From positions 1-47,323 of the forward strand of contig CANBNK010000026.1 in the NCBI GenBank assembly GCA_947371015.1: a DNA stretch of 47,323 bases, in the 5' to 3' direction. Source of the stretch: Acetobacteraceae bacterium. GTDB lineage: Bacteria > Pseudomonadota > Alphaproteobacteria > Acetobacterales > Acetobacteraceae. Made by a program: the position numbers and the translations under genes. Under the pieces are notes generated by a model. It saw only the letters and a program-made list of their open reading frames with translations. It was not told the DNA's origin and searched no databases. Shown one piece after another: positions 33,620 through 42,045 of the stretch; the first letter of the stretch is position 1, and each line of letters begins with the position of its first letter.

Positions 33620-34469
33620 CGTGGCTCGACGCGCCGTGCTGGCCTCGCTCGCCGCCATGCTGACCTCGGCCTGTTCGCCGACCGGGCTGCTCAACGCGGT
33701 GTCGCCGCGCGGTGGCGTGGTGACGGCCAGCGACAGCTACGCCGCCGGCCCGCGCCATGGCGTGGACGTGTATGCCCCGGCGCAGGCGCAGGGCGCGCCG
33801 GTGGTGGTGTTCATCTATGGCGGCGGCTGGAAGGCCGGCGACCGCGGCATGTATCGCTTCCTCGGCGCCACCCTGGCGGCAGCGGGCCTGGTCTGCCTGG
33901 TGGCGGACTACCGCGTCTGGCCGGAAGTCGCCTCGCCCACCTTCGTCGAGGACGTCGCCCAGGCGGTCCGCTGGGCCAAGGTGCATGCCGGCGAGCATGG
34001 CGGCGACCCCGGCAAGCTGTTCCTGATGGGGCACAGTGCCGGGGCGCAGATCGTCGCCATGCTGGCGTTGAACCCCGCCTTCCTCGGCGCGGTCGGGCTG
34101 CAGCCGGGGCGTGACCTGCGCGGCGTGATCGGCCTTTCCGGCCCCTATGACTTCCTGCCGCTGCAAAGCGATACGCTGCGGGCGATCTTCGGCCCGGAGG
34201 AAGGGCGTGCGGCCTCGCAGCCGATCAACTTCGTCACGCCCGGCGCGCCGCCGATGCTGCTGGCGACCGGCGATGACGACACTACCGTGTTGCCGCGCAA
34301 CTCCCTGCGGCTGGCGGAAAAGCTGCGCCAGGCCGGCAACCAGGTGGAACTGATCACCTATGCCGGTGTGGGCCACGCGACGATCGTCGGCGCCTTCGCC
34401 GCGCCGCTCGGCTTCATCGCGCCGGTGAAGCAGGACGTATTACGTTTCATCGCCGAGAGGAGCCGCTGA
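33612..34469 (+). CDS. Alpha/beta hydrolase lipoprotein (carboxylesterase/BD-FAE-like)
   Basis: From GTG 33612 the protein is 285 residues and begins VSSVARRAVLASLAAMLTSA followed by Cys, giving a lipobox-like LTSAC. It is probably a lipoprotein with a periplasmic catalytic domain. The fold shows the oxyanion motif VVVFIYGGGWKAGD, nucleophile Ser in MGHSAGAQI, a likely acid in ATGDDDTTV and His in GVGHATI. GTG 33621 is an alternative start. Inclusion in the sigma-factor operon suggests hydrolysis of oxidised or modified acyl esters in the envelope (inference). The stop overlaps the next start (TGATG). Confidence 0.8.
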   Translation: MSSVARRAVLASLAAMLTSACSPTGLLNAVSPRGGVVTASDSYAAGPRHGVDVYAPAQAQGAPVVVFIYGGGWKAGDRGMYRFLGATLAAAGLVCLVADYRVWPEVASPTFVEDVAQAVRWAKVHAGEHGGDPGKLFLMGHSAGAQIVAMLALNPAFLGAVGLQPGRDLRGVIGLSGPYDFLPLQSDTLRAIFGPEEGRAASQPINFVTPGAPPMLLATGDDDTTVLPRNSLRLAEKLRQAGNQVELITYAGVGHATIVGAFAAPLGFIAPVKQDVLRFIAERSR

Positions 34470-35239
34470 TGCTCGTGCCGATCCTCGCCGCGCTGGCACT
34501 GTTCCCGGCCATGGCCGGTGCCTGGTGGCTGCAACGCCGGCTTCAAGACGCCGGCTGGGTGGATGTGGTCTGGACCTTCTCGCTTGGCCTGGCCGGCGTG
34601 GTGGCGGTGCTGGCCACGGGGCAGGGCGCCCGCGCCTGGCTGGTGGCGGCACTGGTCGCGGCCTGGGCGCTGCGGCTCGGCCTCTACATCCTCGGCCGAA
34701 CCCGCGGCGGGCCGGAGGATTCGCGCTACAACCACTTCCGCCGCGAATGGGGCGCCGCGTTCCAGCAACGCATGTTCGGCTTCCTGATGATCCAGGCCGC
34801 CGCCGCGGCGTTGCTGCTGCTGCCGATGGTGCTGGCGGCGGCCTCGCCGCGCCCCCTGGGCTGGCCCGACGCGCTGGCGGTGCTGGTGCTGGCCGTGGCT
34901 GTGCTGGGGGAGGGGGCGGCTGACGCGCAGCTCGGCCGCTTCCGCGCCAACCCGGCCAACCATGGCAAGGTCTGCGACGCCGGGCTGTGGGCCTGGTCGC
35001 GCCATCCGAACTACTTCTTCGAGTGGCTGCACTGGCTGGCCTATCCGCTGTTCGCACTCGGCGCCGACTACGGCTGGCTGGCGCTGCTCGGCCCGGGTTT
35101 CATGTACTGGCTGCTGGTGCATGTCTCCGGCATTCCGCCGCTGGAAGCGCAGATGCTGCGCAGCCGCGGCGACGCCTATCGTGCCTATCAGCGGCGCGTC
35201 AGCGCCTTCATCCCCCTGCCACCGGAAAACACGCCATGA
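34469..35239 (+). CDS. DUF1295 (steroid 5-alpha-reductase-like) membrane protein
   Basis: The 256-residue polytopic protein has about six hydrophobic segments. The family signature is seen as RYNHFRREWGAAFQQRMFGF in the first half and the C-terminal KVCDAGLWAWSRHPNYFFEW, the NADPH-side motif shared with sterol reductases and isoprenylcysteine methyltransferases. DUF1295 proteins are predicted to reduce activated C=C bonds in lipids. It is coupled by overlapping codons to the esterase before it and the methyltransferase after it, in the pattern methylate-and-reduce expected for methyl-branched acyl chains. Confidence 0.87.
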   Translation: MLVPILAALALFPAMAGAWWLQRRLQDAGWVDVVWTFSLGLAGVVAVLATGQGARAWLVAALVAAWALRLGLYILGRTRGGPEDSRYNHFRREWGAAFQQRMFGFLMIQAAAAALLLLPMVLAAASPRPLGWPDALAVLVLAVAVLGEGAADAQLGRFRANPANHGKVCDAGLWAWSRHPNYFFEWLHWLAYPLFALGADYGWLALLGPGFMYWLLVHVSGIPPLEAQMLRSRGDAYRAYQRRVSAFIPLPPENTP

Positions 35240-36261
35240 ACCTCGTCGCCGCGGCCACCAGTGCGGTGGAACGCCTGCCGATTCCGGACAGCGTGATGCG
35301 CGCCGGCATCTCCGCGCTGGTCGGTCGCACCAGCCGCAAGCTGGCGCATGTGCCGGTCGGTGCCGAACTGGCCTTCGCCGCAGCCATGCGCAGCCACCCG
35401 ATCGCGCTGTTCCCGGATGATGCCAACGCGCAGCACTACGAATTGCCGGCGGCCTTCTTCACCCAGGCGCTGGGCCCGCGGCGCAAGTACTCCTGCTGCC
35501 TGTACCCCGATGCGGCCACAACCCTGGCGCAGGCCGAGGAACTGGCGTTGGCCGAGACCGCCGCGCATGCCGCGCTGGCGGATGGCCAGGCCATTCTGGA
35601 ACTCGGCTGCGGCTGGGGTTCGCTTTCGCTGTGGATGGCCGAGCACTATCCGCATGCCGACATCACCGCGGTGTCCAATTCGGCGCCGCAGCGCGACTAC
35701 ATTGAGATGCAGGCGGCGCAGCGCGGCCTGCTGAACCTCACCGTCGTCACCGCCGACATGAACGTCTTCGATACCGATGAGCGCTTCGACCGCGTCGTGT
35801 CGGTCGAGATGTTCGAGCACATGTCCAACTGGCCGGCGCTACTGGGCCGGATCGACCGTTGGCTGGTGCCGGATGGCCGGCTGTTCCTGCATGTGTTCAG
35901 CCACCAGGCGACGCCGTATCGCTTCGACCATGCCGACAAGTCCGACTGGATCGCGCAGCACTTCTTCACTGGCGGCATCATGCCGAGCCACAACCTGATC
36001 CGCCATGTCGCCGCCCCGTTCGAGTTGGAGGCGGATTGGCGCTGGTCCGGCACGCACTACGCCCGCACCGCCGAGGATTGGCTGGTGAATTTCGACACCA
36101 ATGCCGAGCCGATCGCGCGCATCCTGCGCGATACCTACGGCCGCGATTGGCAGCTGTGGCAGCGCCGCTGGCGGCTGTTCTTCCTGGCCACGGCGGGGCT
36201 GTTCGGAGCCAAGGGCGGCGAGGAATGGGGCGTCAGCCACTACCGCCTGAAGCGCCCGTGA
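35236..36261 (+). CDS. Second cyclopropane-synthase-family SAM methyltransferase
   Basis: The 341-residue methyltransferase shows LFPDDANAQHYELPAAFFTQ and YSCCLYPDAATTLAQAEELA, then the SAM motif ILELGCGWGSLSLWMAEHYP at about residue 120, and VSVEMFEHMSNWPALL. It is shorter and clearly distinct from the other methyltransferase of this locus (28955-30166), lacking that protein's DLGNAFY motif. Homologues often pair with DUF1295. Possible jobs are a second methylation of the acyl chain (FufM-like) or methylation of another lipid substrate. The ATG overlaps the DUF1295 stop and the stop overlaps the next GTG. Confidence 0.85.
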   Translation: MNLVAAATSAVERLPIPDSVMRAGISALVGRTSRKLAHVPVGAELAFAAAMRSHPIALFPDDANAQHYELPAAFFTQALGPRRKYSCCLYPDAATTLAQAEELALAETAAHAALADGQAILELGCGWGSLSLWMAEHYPHADITAVSNSAPQRDYIEMQAAQRGLLNLTVVTADMNVFDTDERFDRVVSVEMFEHMSNWPALLGRIDRWLVPDGRLFLHVFSHQATPYRFDHADKSDWIAQHFFTGGIMPSHNLIRHVAAPFELEADWRWSGTHYARTAEDWLVNFDTNAEPIARILRDTYGRDWQLWQRRWRLFFLATAGLFGAKGGEEWGVSHYRLKRP

Positions 36262-36860
36262 CCCTGCTGGCGGCGCTGCGGCGCTATGCGGCGCATGCAG
36301 ACCCGGCGACGGCGGCGGCCAATACCGTGGCGCTGGTGGTGGGCGGCAATGGGCCGTTCTATCCGGCCTATGTCTGGTTGATCGACGCCGATGCCGGCCG
36401 AGTGGCGTTGTGGAGCATGCTGGCCAGCCCGTGCTTCCTGGCCATTCCCTGGCTCAGTCGGCGCAGCGGGCTGGCAGCGCGGCTTACCCTTGTTGTGGTG
36501 GGGCTGGCGAATACGCTGTGGAGCACGGCACTGCTGGGTACCGAAACTGGCGTTGGGCTGTTCCTGCTGCCTTGCCTGGTGCTGGCGGCGCTGTTGTGGA
36601 ACAGCCGCGTGGCATTGCTGGCCGCGCTGGGTCTGGGGCTGGCGGTGCAGCAGCTTGCGCTGCGCTGGCCCTGGCCGTCGCTGGCCGGGCTGGACGTGGC
36701 GCAGCAGCAAGCGCTGGTGGTGCTGAATGCAACCAGCGTCGGCACCCTGCTGGCCTTTCTGGCGCTGACCCTGGCGGGGTTGCTGCGTTCAGTCCAGCCG
36801 CATGCCAGCGTTGGTGATGAGCGACTGCCAGCGCGTGCTTTTGCTCGGCGCGAAAGCTAG
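36258..36860 (+). CDS. Unknown polytopic membrane protein of the sigma-factor operon
   Basis: The 200-residue protein starts at GTG 36258 (GTGA overlap with the methyltransferase stop). It has about five to six hydrophobic segments, with NTVALVVGGNGPFYPAYVWL near the N-terminus, GLANTLWSTALLGTETGVGL in the middle and LLAFLALTLAGLLRSVQ near the end. I recognise no family or catalytic motif. Overlap with the preceding gene argues for co-expression and a lipid- or envelope-related job. The TAG stop is the first triplet of repeat copy B, so the hydrophilic tail (GDERLPARAFARRES) may be a remnant of a longer C-terminus. Confidence 0.72.
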   Translation: MTLLAALRRYAAHADPATAAANTVALVVGGNGPFYPAYVWLIDADAGRVALWSMLASPCFLAIPWLSRRSGLAARLTLVVVGLANTLWSTALLGTETGVGLFLLPCLVLAALLWNSRVALLAALGLGLAVQQLALRWPWPSLAGLDVAQQQALVVLNATSVGTLLAFLALTLAGLLRSVQPHASVGDERLPARAFARRES

Positions 36861-36961
36861 AGCCTGATCGGCTTAGGCGGAATCGCCGTAAGCCGTGAAT
36901 CAGTGTCTCAAACAACAAAGCTAGTGCGTGAGCGCTTCAGTCAGAAGCGCTCACGCACTAG
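36858..36961 (+). repeat. 104-bp double-hairpin dispersed repeat, copy B
   Basis: It has the same length and orientation as copy A. Hairpin 1 is 36864-36903, and here its CGGCTTA/TAAGCCG pairing is perfect. Hairpin 2 (36921-36961) has perfect 18-bp arms, CTAGTGCGTGAGCGCTTC and its complement, around AGTCA. It lies between convergent genes, where it can serve as a bidirectional terminator, although no T-run follows. Its opening TAG is the stop codon of the membrane protein gene. Confidence 0.9.
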
Positions 36962-36983
36962 TAGCGCGGCGGCAGGCGACGCT

Positions 36984-38030
36984 TCAGCGCAGATGCGCCA
37001 GGCGCGGCGCTACGTGTTCGGCGAAGCGCCGCATCTCCGCCTCGAAGGGCTGGAACTGCAGCAGCAGCGTCTCAACGCCGATTTCGTGGAAGGCGGCAAT
37101 GCGGTCCGCCACCTGCTGATAGCTGCCGACCAGACCCGCCGCGGTGCCGCCATTGGTGCCGACACGCACGGACTTGGCCATCGTTTGCCGCATCACCACC
37201 GCCGGGTCGGTGTTCGCCTTCACATAGGCCTTGATGTCGCCGTCCAGCGCCGCCAGGGCCAGCAGGCGCTGATAGGCCGCCTCGGCCTCGGCCTCGGTCT
37301 CGCGGGCGATGACGAAGGCTGACAGCCCGTAGCGCAGCGGCTCACCGGAACGCGGCCGGGCCTCCACATCCTGGATCAGTGCGCGCACATCCTCCAGCGG
37401 CTGTCCATTGATGAACCACACATCCGCCTGCGCCGCGCTGAGGTCCCGCGCCGGGGCGCTCTCGCCACCGACATAGATGCGCGGGCGCGGCCGGAAGGTG
37501 CCGGCCGGGCGCAGCATGTAGTCCTGCACCTGGAAGTAGCGGCCGTGATGCGTGACCCGCTCGCCGCGCATCAGCCGCTCCACCACGCTGAGCCATTCGC
37601 CGCCATAGGCGTAGCGTTCGTCGTGTTCCAGGAAGGCGATGCCGGCGTTGACGATCTCCTTCTGGTTCCAGGCATTGACCAGGTTGATGGCGAAGCGGCC
37701 CTGGCTGATATGCTCGATCTGCAACGCCATCTTGGCCAGCACGACCGGGTTGTAGAGCATCGGCTTGATCGCGCAGATGATCTCGATGCGCTTGGTCTCC
37801 GCCGCCAGCGCTGCCGAGGAGGTCCAGGCTTCCAGCTGGTCCAGCTCCTCTTTGTGCGGGTTGGCGGTGTGCTGCGCCACCAGCACGCAGTCATAGCCCA
37901 GCGCATCGGCTTCCAGCACCAGCGCACGGTTGCGCGGCCAGGAGGCGTCGTAGGGCTCCTCCGGGTCGTTCAGCGCGGCCCGGTTGCCGTGGACCAGCGC
38001 CCAGATGCCGATGCGGAGCGGGAGGGTCAT
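36984..38030 (-). CDS. LLM flavin-dependent monooxygenase, SsuD/SfnG-like
   Basis: The 348-residue protein begins MTLPLRIGIWALVHGNRAAL and has VLEADALGYDCVLVAQHTAN, ISQGRFAINLVNAWNQKEI, DYMLRPAGTFRPRPRIYVGG and VGSYQQVADRIAAFHEIGVE. These fit the alkanesulfonate/dimethylsulfone monooxygenase branch of the LLM family. Such enzymes release sulfite or sulfinate from organosulfur compounds using FMNH2 from a separate reductase. It is a single gene with no transporter next to it. It is the fourth LLM enzyme of the window and belongs to a different branch from the NtaA-type pair. Confidence 0.87.
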   Translation of the reverse strand: MTLPLRIGIWALVHGNRAALNDPEEPYDASWPRNRALVLEADALGYDCVLVAQHTANPHKEELDQLEAWTSSAALAAETKRIEIICAIKPMLYNPVVLAKMALQIEHISQGRFAINLVNAWNQKEIVNAGIAFLEHDERYAYGGEWLSVVERLMRGERVTHHGRYFQVQDYMLRPAGTFRPRPRIYVGGESAPARDLSAAQADVWFINGQPLEDVRALIQDVEARPRSGEPLRYGLSAFVIARETEAEAEAAYQRLLALAALDGDIKAYVKANTDPAVVMRQTMAKSVRVGTNGGTAAGLVGSYQQVADRIAAFHEIGVETLLLQFQPFEAEMRRFAEHVAPRLAHLR

Positions 38031-38102
38031 GGCGATGGCGTTCCTCGTTTCTGCGCGCAGTCAGCCAGAAACGCGGCGCCCCGGGAAGGTGGGGGCGGGA
38101 AG

Positions 38103-38567
38103 CTACCAGCCCAGCGTGCCCGGCCCACCCTTGAATGGGCCGACCAACTCGGCGGTGATCCAGCCCCCGTAGAAGCCGCCGGGCTGCGGCTGCACCCGCT
38201 CCTCATCCACGAAGCAGGCCTGCATCATGCCGGCATAGACCGCGACATGGTCGGCGATATCGGCAAAGGCGGGGCTCGGGTCCGGGTAGCTCCAGCCGGC
38301 GCGCTCGGCCACCACGCCACCGGCGGCCAGGGTCCAGTAGCGGGCGCGGCCCTTCCACTCGCAGAAGCTGCCACCGGCCGCCGGGCGCAGCACGCCGGGC
38401 AGGAACGCGTCTGGCGGCAGGTACCAGCTTGGCGGGTGAAATGTCTCCAGCACGCGGAAGGCCGCGGTGGTATCCGCCACCAGCAAGCCACCCAGCTGGA
38501 TGCGGACCCGCCGCTGGCTGCGCTCCAGCCGGGGCGGGCGGGGGTACTCGGCGACACGTTCCTGCAT
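38103..38567 (-). CDS. DUF427 domain protein
   Basis: With ATG 38567 (TGGAG five bases ahead) the protein is 154 residues, starting MQERVAEYPRPPRLERSQRR. It carries the DUF427 core VRIQLGGLLVADTTAAFRVLE, SWYLPPDAFLPGVLRPA, SFCEWKGRARYW and SYPDPSPAFADIADHVAVYA. An ATG at 38642 would add 25 low-complexity residues and is less likely. The function of DUF427 is not established. There are no signal peptide or membrane segments, and the gene is divergent from the SulP transporter. Confidence 0.85.
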   Translation of the reverse strand: MQERVAEYPRPPRLERSQRRVRIQLGGLLVADTTAAFRVLETFHPPSWYLPPDAFLPGVLRPAAGGSFCEWKGRARYWTLAAGGVVAERAGWSYPDPSPAFADIADHVAVYAGMMQACFVDEERVQPQPGGFYGGWITAELVGPFKGGPGTLGW

Positions 38568-38720
38568 GGGGCTCCAGATGGCGGCGGCCGGCGCGACCGC
38601 AAGGTCAGTCCGGCTTGATGTCGCGGCGGGGCTGCTCGCCATGCGTTGCCGCTTCTGTCATTTTCGCGAGCAATACTTCGTGCTGCGTGGCCTGCGTCGG
38701 CAGCGAATCCAGGAAGCAGC

Positions 38721-40928
38721 ATGGTTGACCCAGTGACGCTCCGCGCCCGCCTGCAACGCCTTGCCGGCGATATCTCGGGCGCGATGACGGGCAGCCTGCT
38801 GACGCTGCCGACCTCCATCGGCTACGGCCTGGTCATGTTTGGCCCGCTGGGCGGCCAGGGCTTCTCGACCGGCCTCGTAGCGGTGCTGGTGGCGGTGGTG
38901 CTGGGGGGCGCCATCGTGGGCCTCGGCAGCAGCACCAGCGGGTTGGCGGTGGGTGGCAGTTCCTCGGTGGCGCTGCTGCTGGCCGGCCTGGTCGGGGCGG
39001 AGCTTGGGCACGCAGCCGGCGCCGACCCGTTCGCCCATGCCCTGGCCCTGGTGATGGCGACGACGTTGCTTTCCGGGTTGATCCTGGCCGCCATGGCCCG
39101 GATGGGCGCCGGCCAGCTGGCGCAATTGATGCCCTACCCCGTGGTGGCCGGCATCGTGAACGGTACGGCGGTCCTGATGGTGATCAGCATGTCCCACCAT
39201 GCCGCCGGCTTCTCGCCGGGTGGCTATGATGAGGACTGGGACCCCGGCGCCCTGCTGGTCGCCGTCGTCGTTGCCGCCATGGTGCTGTTGCCCTTGCCCC
39301 ACTGGATGAAGGGCGTTCCGAAGGTGCTGCTGGCGGTGCTGCTCGGCACCGCGCTGCATCATGGGCTGCTGCCGCTGACCGACGAAGGCTTCGTCGGCCC
39401 GGTGCTGGGCACGTTGCCCTCGCTCGACATGGCCGCGGCGAACTGGCTGGGCGCAGTGCGGAGCCTGCCGCTGATTGCGCCGAAGACCTGGCTGCTGCAG
39501 GTGCTGCCGGTCGCCGCCTCCGTGGCCGTGCTGGCCATGCTGGAGACGGTGGCCACCGCCTCGGCGCTGCGCGACGCCACCGCCCGGCAAGGTAGCAGCG
39601 CCGGCGACCTGCGGGCGACGGCGCTGGCCAGCGTGGTCTGCGGCGTGGCCGGCGGCATCGCCCTGTCCGGCAGCATCAGCAGCTCCATCAGCATGCTGCG
39701 GGCCGGGGCCAATAGCCGCCTGGCGTTGCTGCTGCGCAGCCTGGTGCTGGCCGGCTGCTACGTCGCCTTCGCCGATGAGATCGGCCAGGTGCCGATGGCC
39801 GCGCTGGCAGGGGTGGTCATCGCCGGCGCCATCCGCCTGCTGGACCTGGCTGCCTTGCGCCCGGCCTGGGCGGCCCTGGGCAACCGCGCGCAGCACAGCG
39901 GCGACATCATCGGCAGCGCCGTGGTGGTGCTGGCCGTCACCGGCATCGCGGTGCAGTGGTCACTGCTGACGGCCGTGGCGATGGGCATGCTGCTGGCGCT
40001 GATGGTCTTCGCTGCCTCCATGGCGCGCGACGTGGTGCGCCGGGTGTACAGCAACCCCACCGGGCGTTCCCGCATACGCCGGCCGGAAGGCGAAACCGCG
40101 ATGCTGCTGGCCGAAGGCTGGCGGATCGTGGTGGTGGAGCTGGAAGGCGCGATCTTCTTCGGCAGCGTGGACCGCATCACCAGCCGGGTGCAGCAGGCCA
40201 TGACGGCTGGCGCCCGCTACGTCATCCTGGACATGCGCCGCGTCAGCCGTATCGACCATTCCGGCGCGCGCCGGCTGCTGCAGGCGTGCAGCCAGTTCTG
40301 GCGCCAGGGGCAGCACCTGTCGCTGGCCTATGTGCGGCCCGGCCTGGCGGTATGGGACTACCTGACCGAACTCGGCCTGATGCCGCAGGTGCAGCAGCAG
40401 CACGTCTTCGCCTCGCTGGACGCGGCGGTGGAGGTGGCGGAGGTGCGGTTGCTGGCGGAACTCGGTGGCCCGCCGCAGCAGGCGCTGTCGCCGGCGGATG
40501 GCCTGCGCGCGCTGCGCATCCCCGAGGCGGTGATCCCTGGCCTGCTGGCGCATATGGACCGGGTGAGCTTCCCGGCCGGCGACCTGGTGATCCGCGCCGG
40601 GGAGAGCGCCAGCGATGTCTGGCTGCTGCTGTCGGGCCTGCTGGACGTCACCTTGCCCCTGGCGGGTCCGGCGCAGTTGCGCACCCGACTGGCCACGCTG
40701 ACCCCGGGCGCCCTGGCCGGCGAGATGGCGCTGCTCTCCGGCCAGCCGCGCTCGGCCGATGTGTTGGCGCGCACCGCGGTGGACTGCCTGCGCTTCGAGG
40801 TCGCCACGATGGAGCGGCTGCGGCGCGAGGCACCGGAGCTGGCCTATCACCTGCTGGCCGGCATTTCGCTGCAGGTGCAGCAGAACCTGCGCCAGGCCAA
40901 CATCACCATCGGCAGCCTGGAGGAATAG
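38721..40928 (+). CDS. SulP-family anion transporter with STAS and cyclic-nucleotide-binding domains
   Basis: The 735-residue protein starts behind AGGAAG. Residues 20-430 hold many membrane segments with SulP-like stretches (SIGYGLVMFGPLGGQ, AQLMPYPVVAGIVNGTAVLM, PVAASVAVLAMLETVATASA). A STAS domain follows at about 455-580 (GWRIVVVELEGAIFFGSVDR, LDMRRVSRIDHSGARRLLQA). The last part, about 615-735, is a cyclic-nucleotide-binding domain (FPAGDLVIRAGESASDVWLL, GEMALLSGQPRSADV). SulP proteins move sulfate, bicarbonate or dicarboxylates. The fused CNB domain suggests direct allosteric gating by cAMP, cGMP or a related ligand. Neighbouring organosulfur enzymes make sulfate plausible but unproven. 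Confidence 0.9.
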   Translation: MVDPVTLRARLQRLAGDISGAMTGSLLTLPTSIGYGLVMFGPLGGQGFSTGLVAVLVAVVLGGAIVGLGSSTSGLAVGGSSSVALLLAGLVGAELGHAAGADPFAHALALVMATTLLSGLILAAMARMGAGQLAQLMPYPVVAGIVNGTAVLMVISMSHHAAGFSPGGYDEDWDPGALLVAVVVAAMVLLPLPHWMKGVPKVLLAVLLGTALHHGLLPLTDEGFVGPVLGTLPSLDMAAANWLGAVRSLPLIAPKTWLLQVLPVAASVAVLAMLETVATASALRDATARQGSSAGDLRATALASVVCGVAGGIALSGSISSSISMLRAGANSRLALLLRSLVLAGCYVAFADEIGQVPMAALAGVVIAGAIRLLDLAALRPAWAALGNRAQHSGDIIGSAVVVLAVTGIAVQWSLLTAVAMGMLLALMVFAASMARDVVRRVYSNPTGRSRIRRPEGETAMLLAEGWRIVVVELEGAIFFGSVDRITSRVQQAMTAGARYVILDMRRVSRIDHSGARRLLQACSQFWRQGQHLSLAYVRPGLAVWDYLTELGLMPQVQQQHVFASLDAAVEVAEVRLLAELGGPPQQALSPADGLRALRIPEAVIPGLLAHMDRVSFPAGDLVIRAGESASDVWLLLSGLLDVTLPLAGPAQLRTRLATLTPGALAGEMALLSGQPRSADVLARTAVDCLRFEVATMERLRREAPELAYHLLAGISLQVQQNLRQANITIGSLEE

Positions 40929-40972
40929 CCGCCGCCGCCCTATCCTGCGCGACCACACAGCGGAAGCGCAGC

Positions 40973-41932
40973 ATGTCCAAGCCCATCGCCCTCGGTATCA
41001 TCGGCTTCGGCATCATGGGCGAAAGGCTGTTGCGCGCGGCGCTGGAGCATGCGGCCGGCTCCGTCACCCCCGTGGCGGTGTGGGACCCCGCGCCGGATGC
41101 GGCCGCCCGGCTCGCCGCCATCTCCCCCGCCGTGCCGATGCTGGCCTCGGCCGCCGCCGTCATCGCCGCCTGTGACTGCCTGTATGTCGCGGCGCCGCCG
41201 GCCGCGCATATCCCGCTGGCTGAAGCCGCCATCGCCGCCGGCCGCGCCGTATTCCTGGAAAAGCCGCTGGCGACCGACCTTGCCATCGCCCGCGCCTTCG
41301 TCGCCCGGGCCGAGGCCAGCGGTGCCCGCGCGGCGGTGAACTTCCCGATGGCCTCCTCCCCGGCCGTCGCCCAACTTGCCGCATGGCAGGCCGCATTGGC
41401 GCCCGCGGCGCTGGAGGTGGAGGTCGGCTTTGCCACCTGGCCACGCGGCTGGCAGCAGGGCGCCGTCGGCTGGCTCGGCAAGCGGACCGAGGGTGGCTTC
41501 ACCCGCGAAGTCGTTTCCCACTTCCTGTTCCTGACTCGCCGCCGGCTTGGCCCGCTGGTGCTGCAGGAAGCGTCGGTGACCTACCCCGCCGGCGATGGCG
41601 CCGAGACCGCCATCCACGCCCGGCTGACCGCAGGCGGCGTGCCGGTGACGCTGCGGGGCGGTGTCGGCACCACGGCGAAGGACGACCACAATACCTGGAC
41701 GTTGGACGGCCGCATCCGCCTGCGCGACTGGTCCTTCGCTGAGCAGCTCGGCGCCGATGGCGTGTGGGCGCAGGCCGCCGACGCCCAGCCGAATGAGCGC
41801 ATGCGCCCGCTGGTGCTGCGCGGCCAGCTGGCCGGCGTGGCGGCGATGACCGCCGGCCAGCCGCACGGCCTGGCGACCCTTCGGGAGGCACTGGAAGTGC
41901 AGGAGATTGTCGAGGCGATCCTGGCCGCCTGA
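40973..41932 (+). CDS. Gfo/Idh/MocA-family oxidoreductase
   Basis: The 319-residue protein begins MSKPIALGIIGFGIMGERLL, with the nucleotide motif GFGIMG, followed by CLYVAAPPAAHIPLAEAAIA and the VFLEKPLATD signature with the EKP Lys near residue 99. The C-terminal domain has GGFTREVVSHFLFLTRRRLG with a His at the expected active-site place. Only the family can be named. It is distantly related at best to the other Gfo/Idh/MocA protein at 14272-15267. It follows the transporter gene by 44 bases and may be co-transcribed. Confidence 0.85.
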   Translation: MSKPIALGIIGFGIMGERLLRAALEHAAGSVTPVAVWDPAPDAAARLAAISPAVPMLASAAAVIAACDCLYVAAPPAAHIPLAEAAIAAGRAVFLEKPLATDLAIARAFVARAEASGARAAVNFPMASSPAVAQLAAWQAALAPAALEVEVGFATWPRGWQQGAVGWLGKRTEGGFTREVVSHFLFLTRRRLGPLVLQEASVTYPAGDGAETAIHARLTAGGVPVTLRGGVGTTAKDDHNTWTLDGRIRLRDWSFAEQLGADGVWAQAADAQPNERMRPLVLRGQLAGVAAMTAGQPHGLATLREALEVQEIVEAILAA

Positions 41933-42045
41933 CGCCTGCGCGCCGGCCATTGCTGCGCAGGCGATCCGGGTTTCATCGAAGCTTCACCCCACTTTCGGCG
42001 AAATCGTCGCTTTTGGACGAACCACCGGCAGCCTGGGGATTCGGC

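Noticed and set aside
20020-36961. The repeat pair as ends of a composite transposon
   Set aside because: No transposase or integrase is encoded between the copies, and the intervening 17 kb contains ordinary operons. Independent insertion of two copies is simpler.
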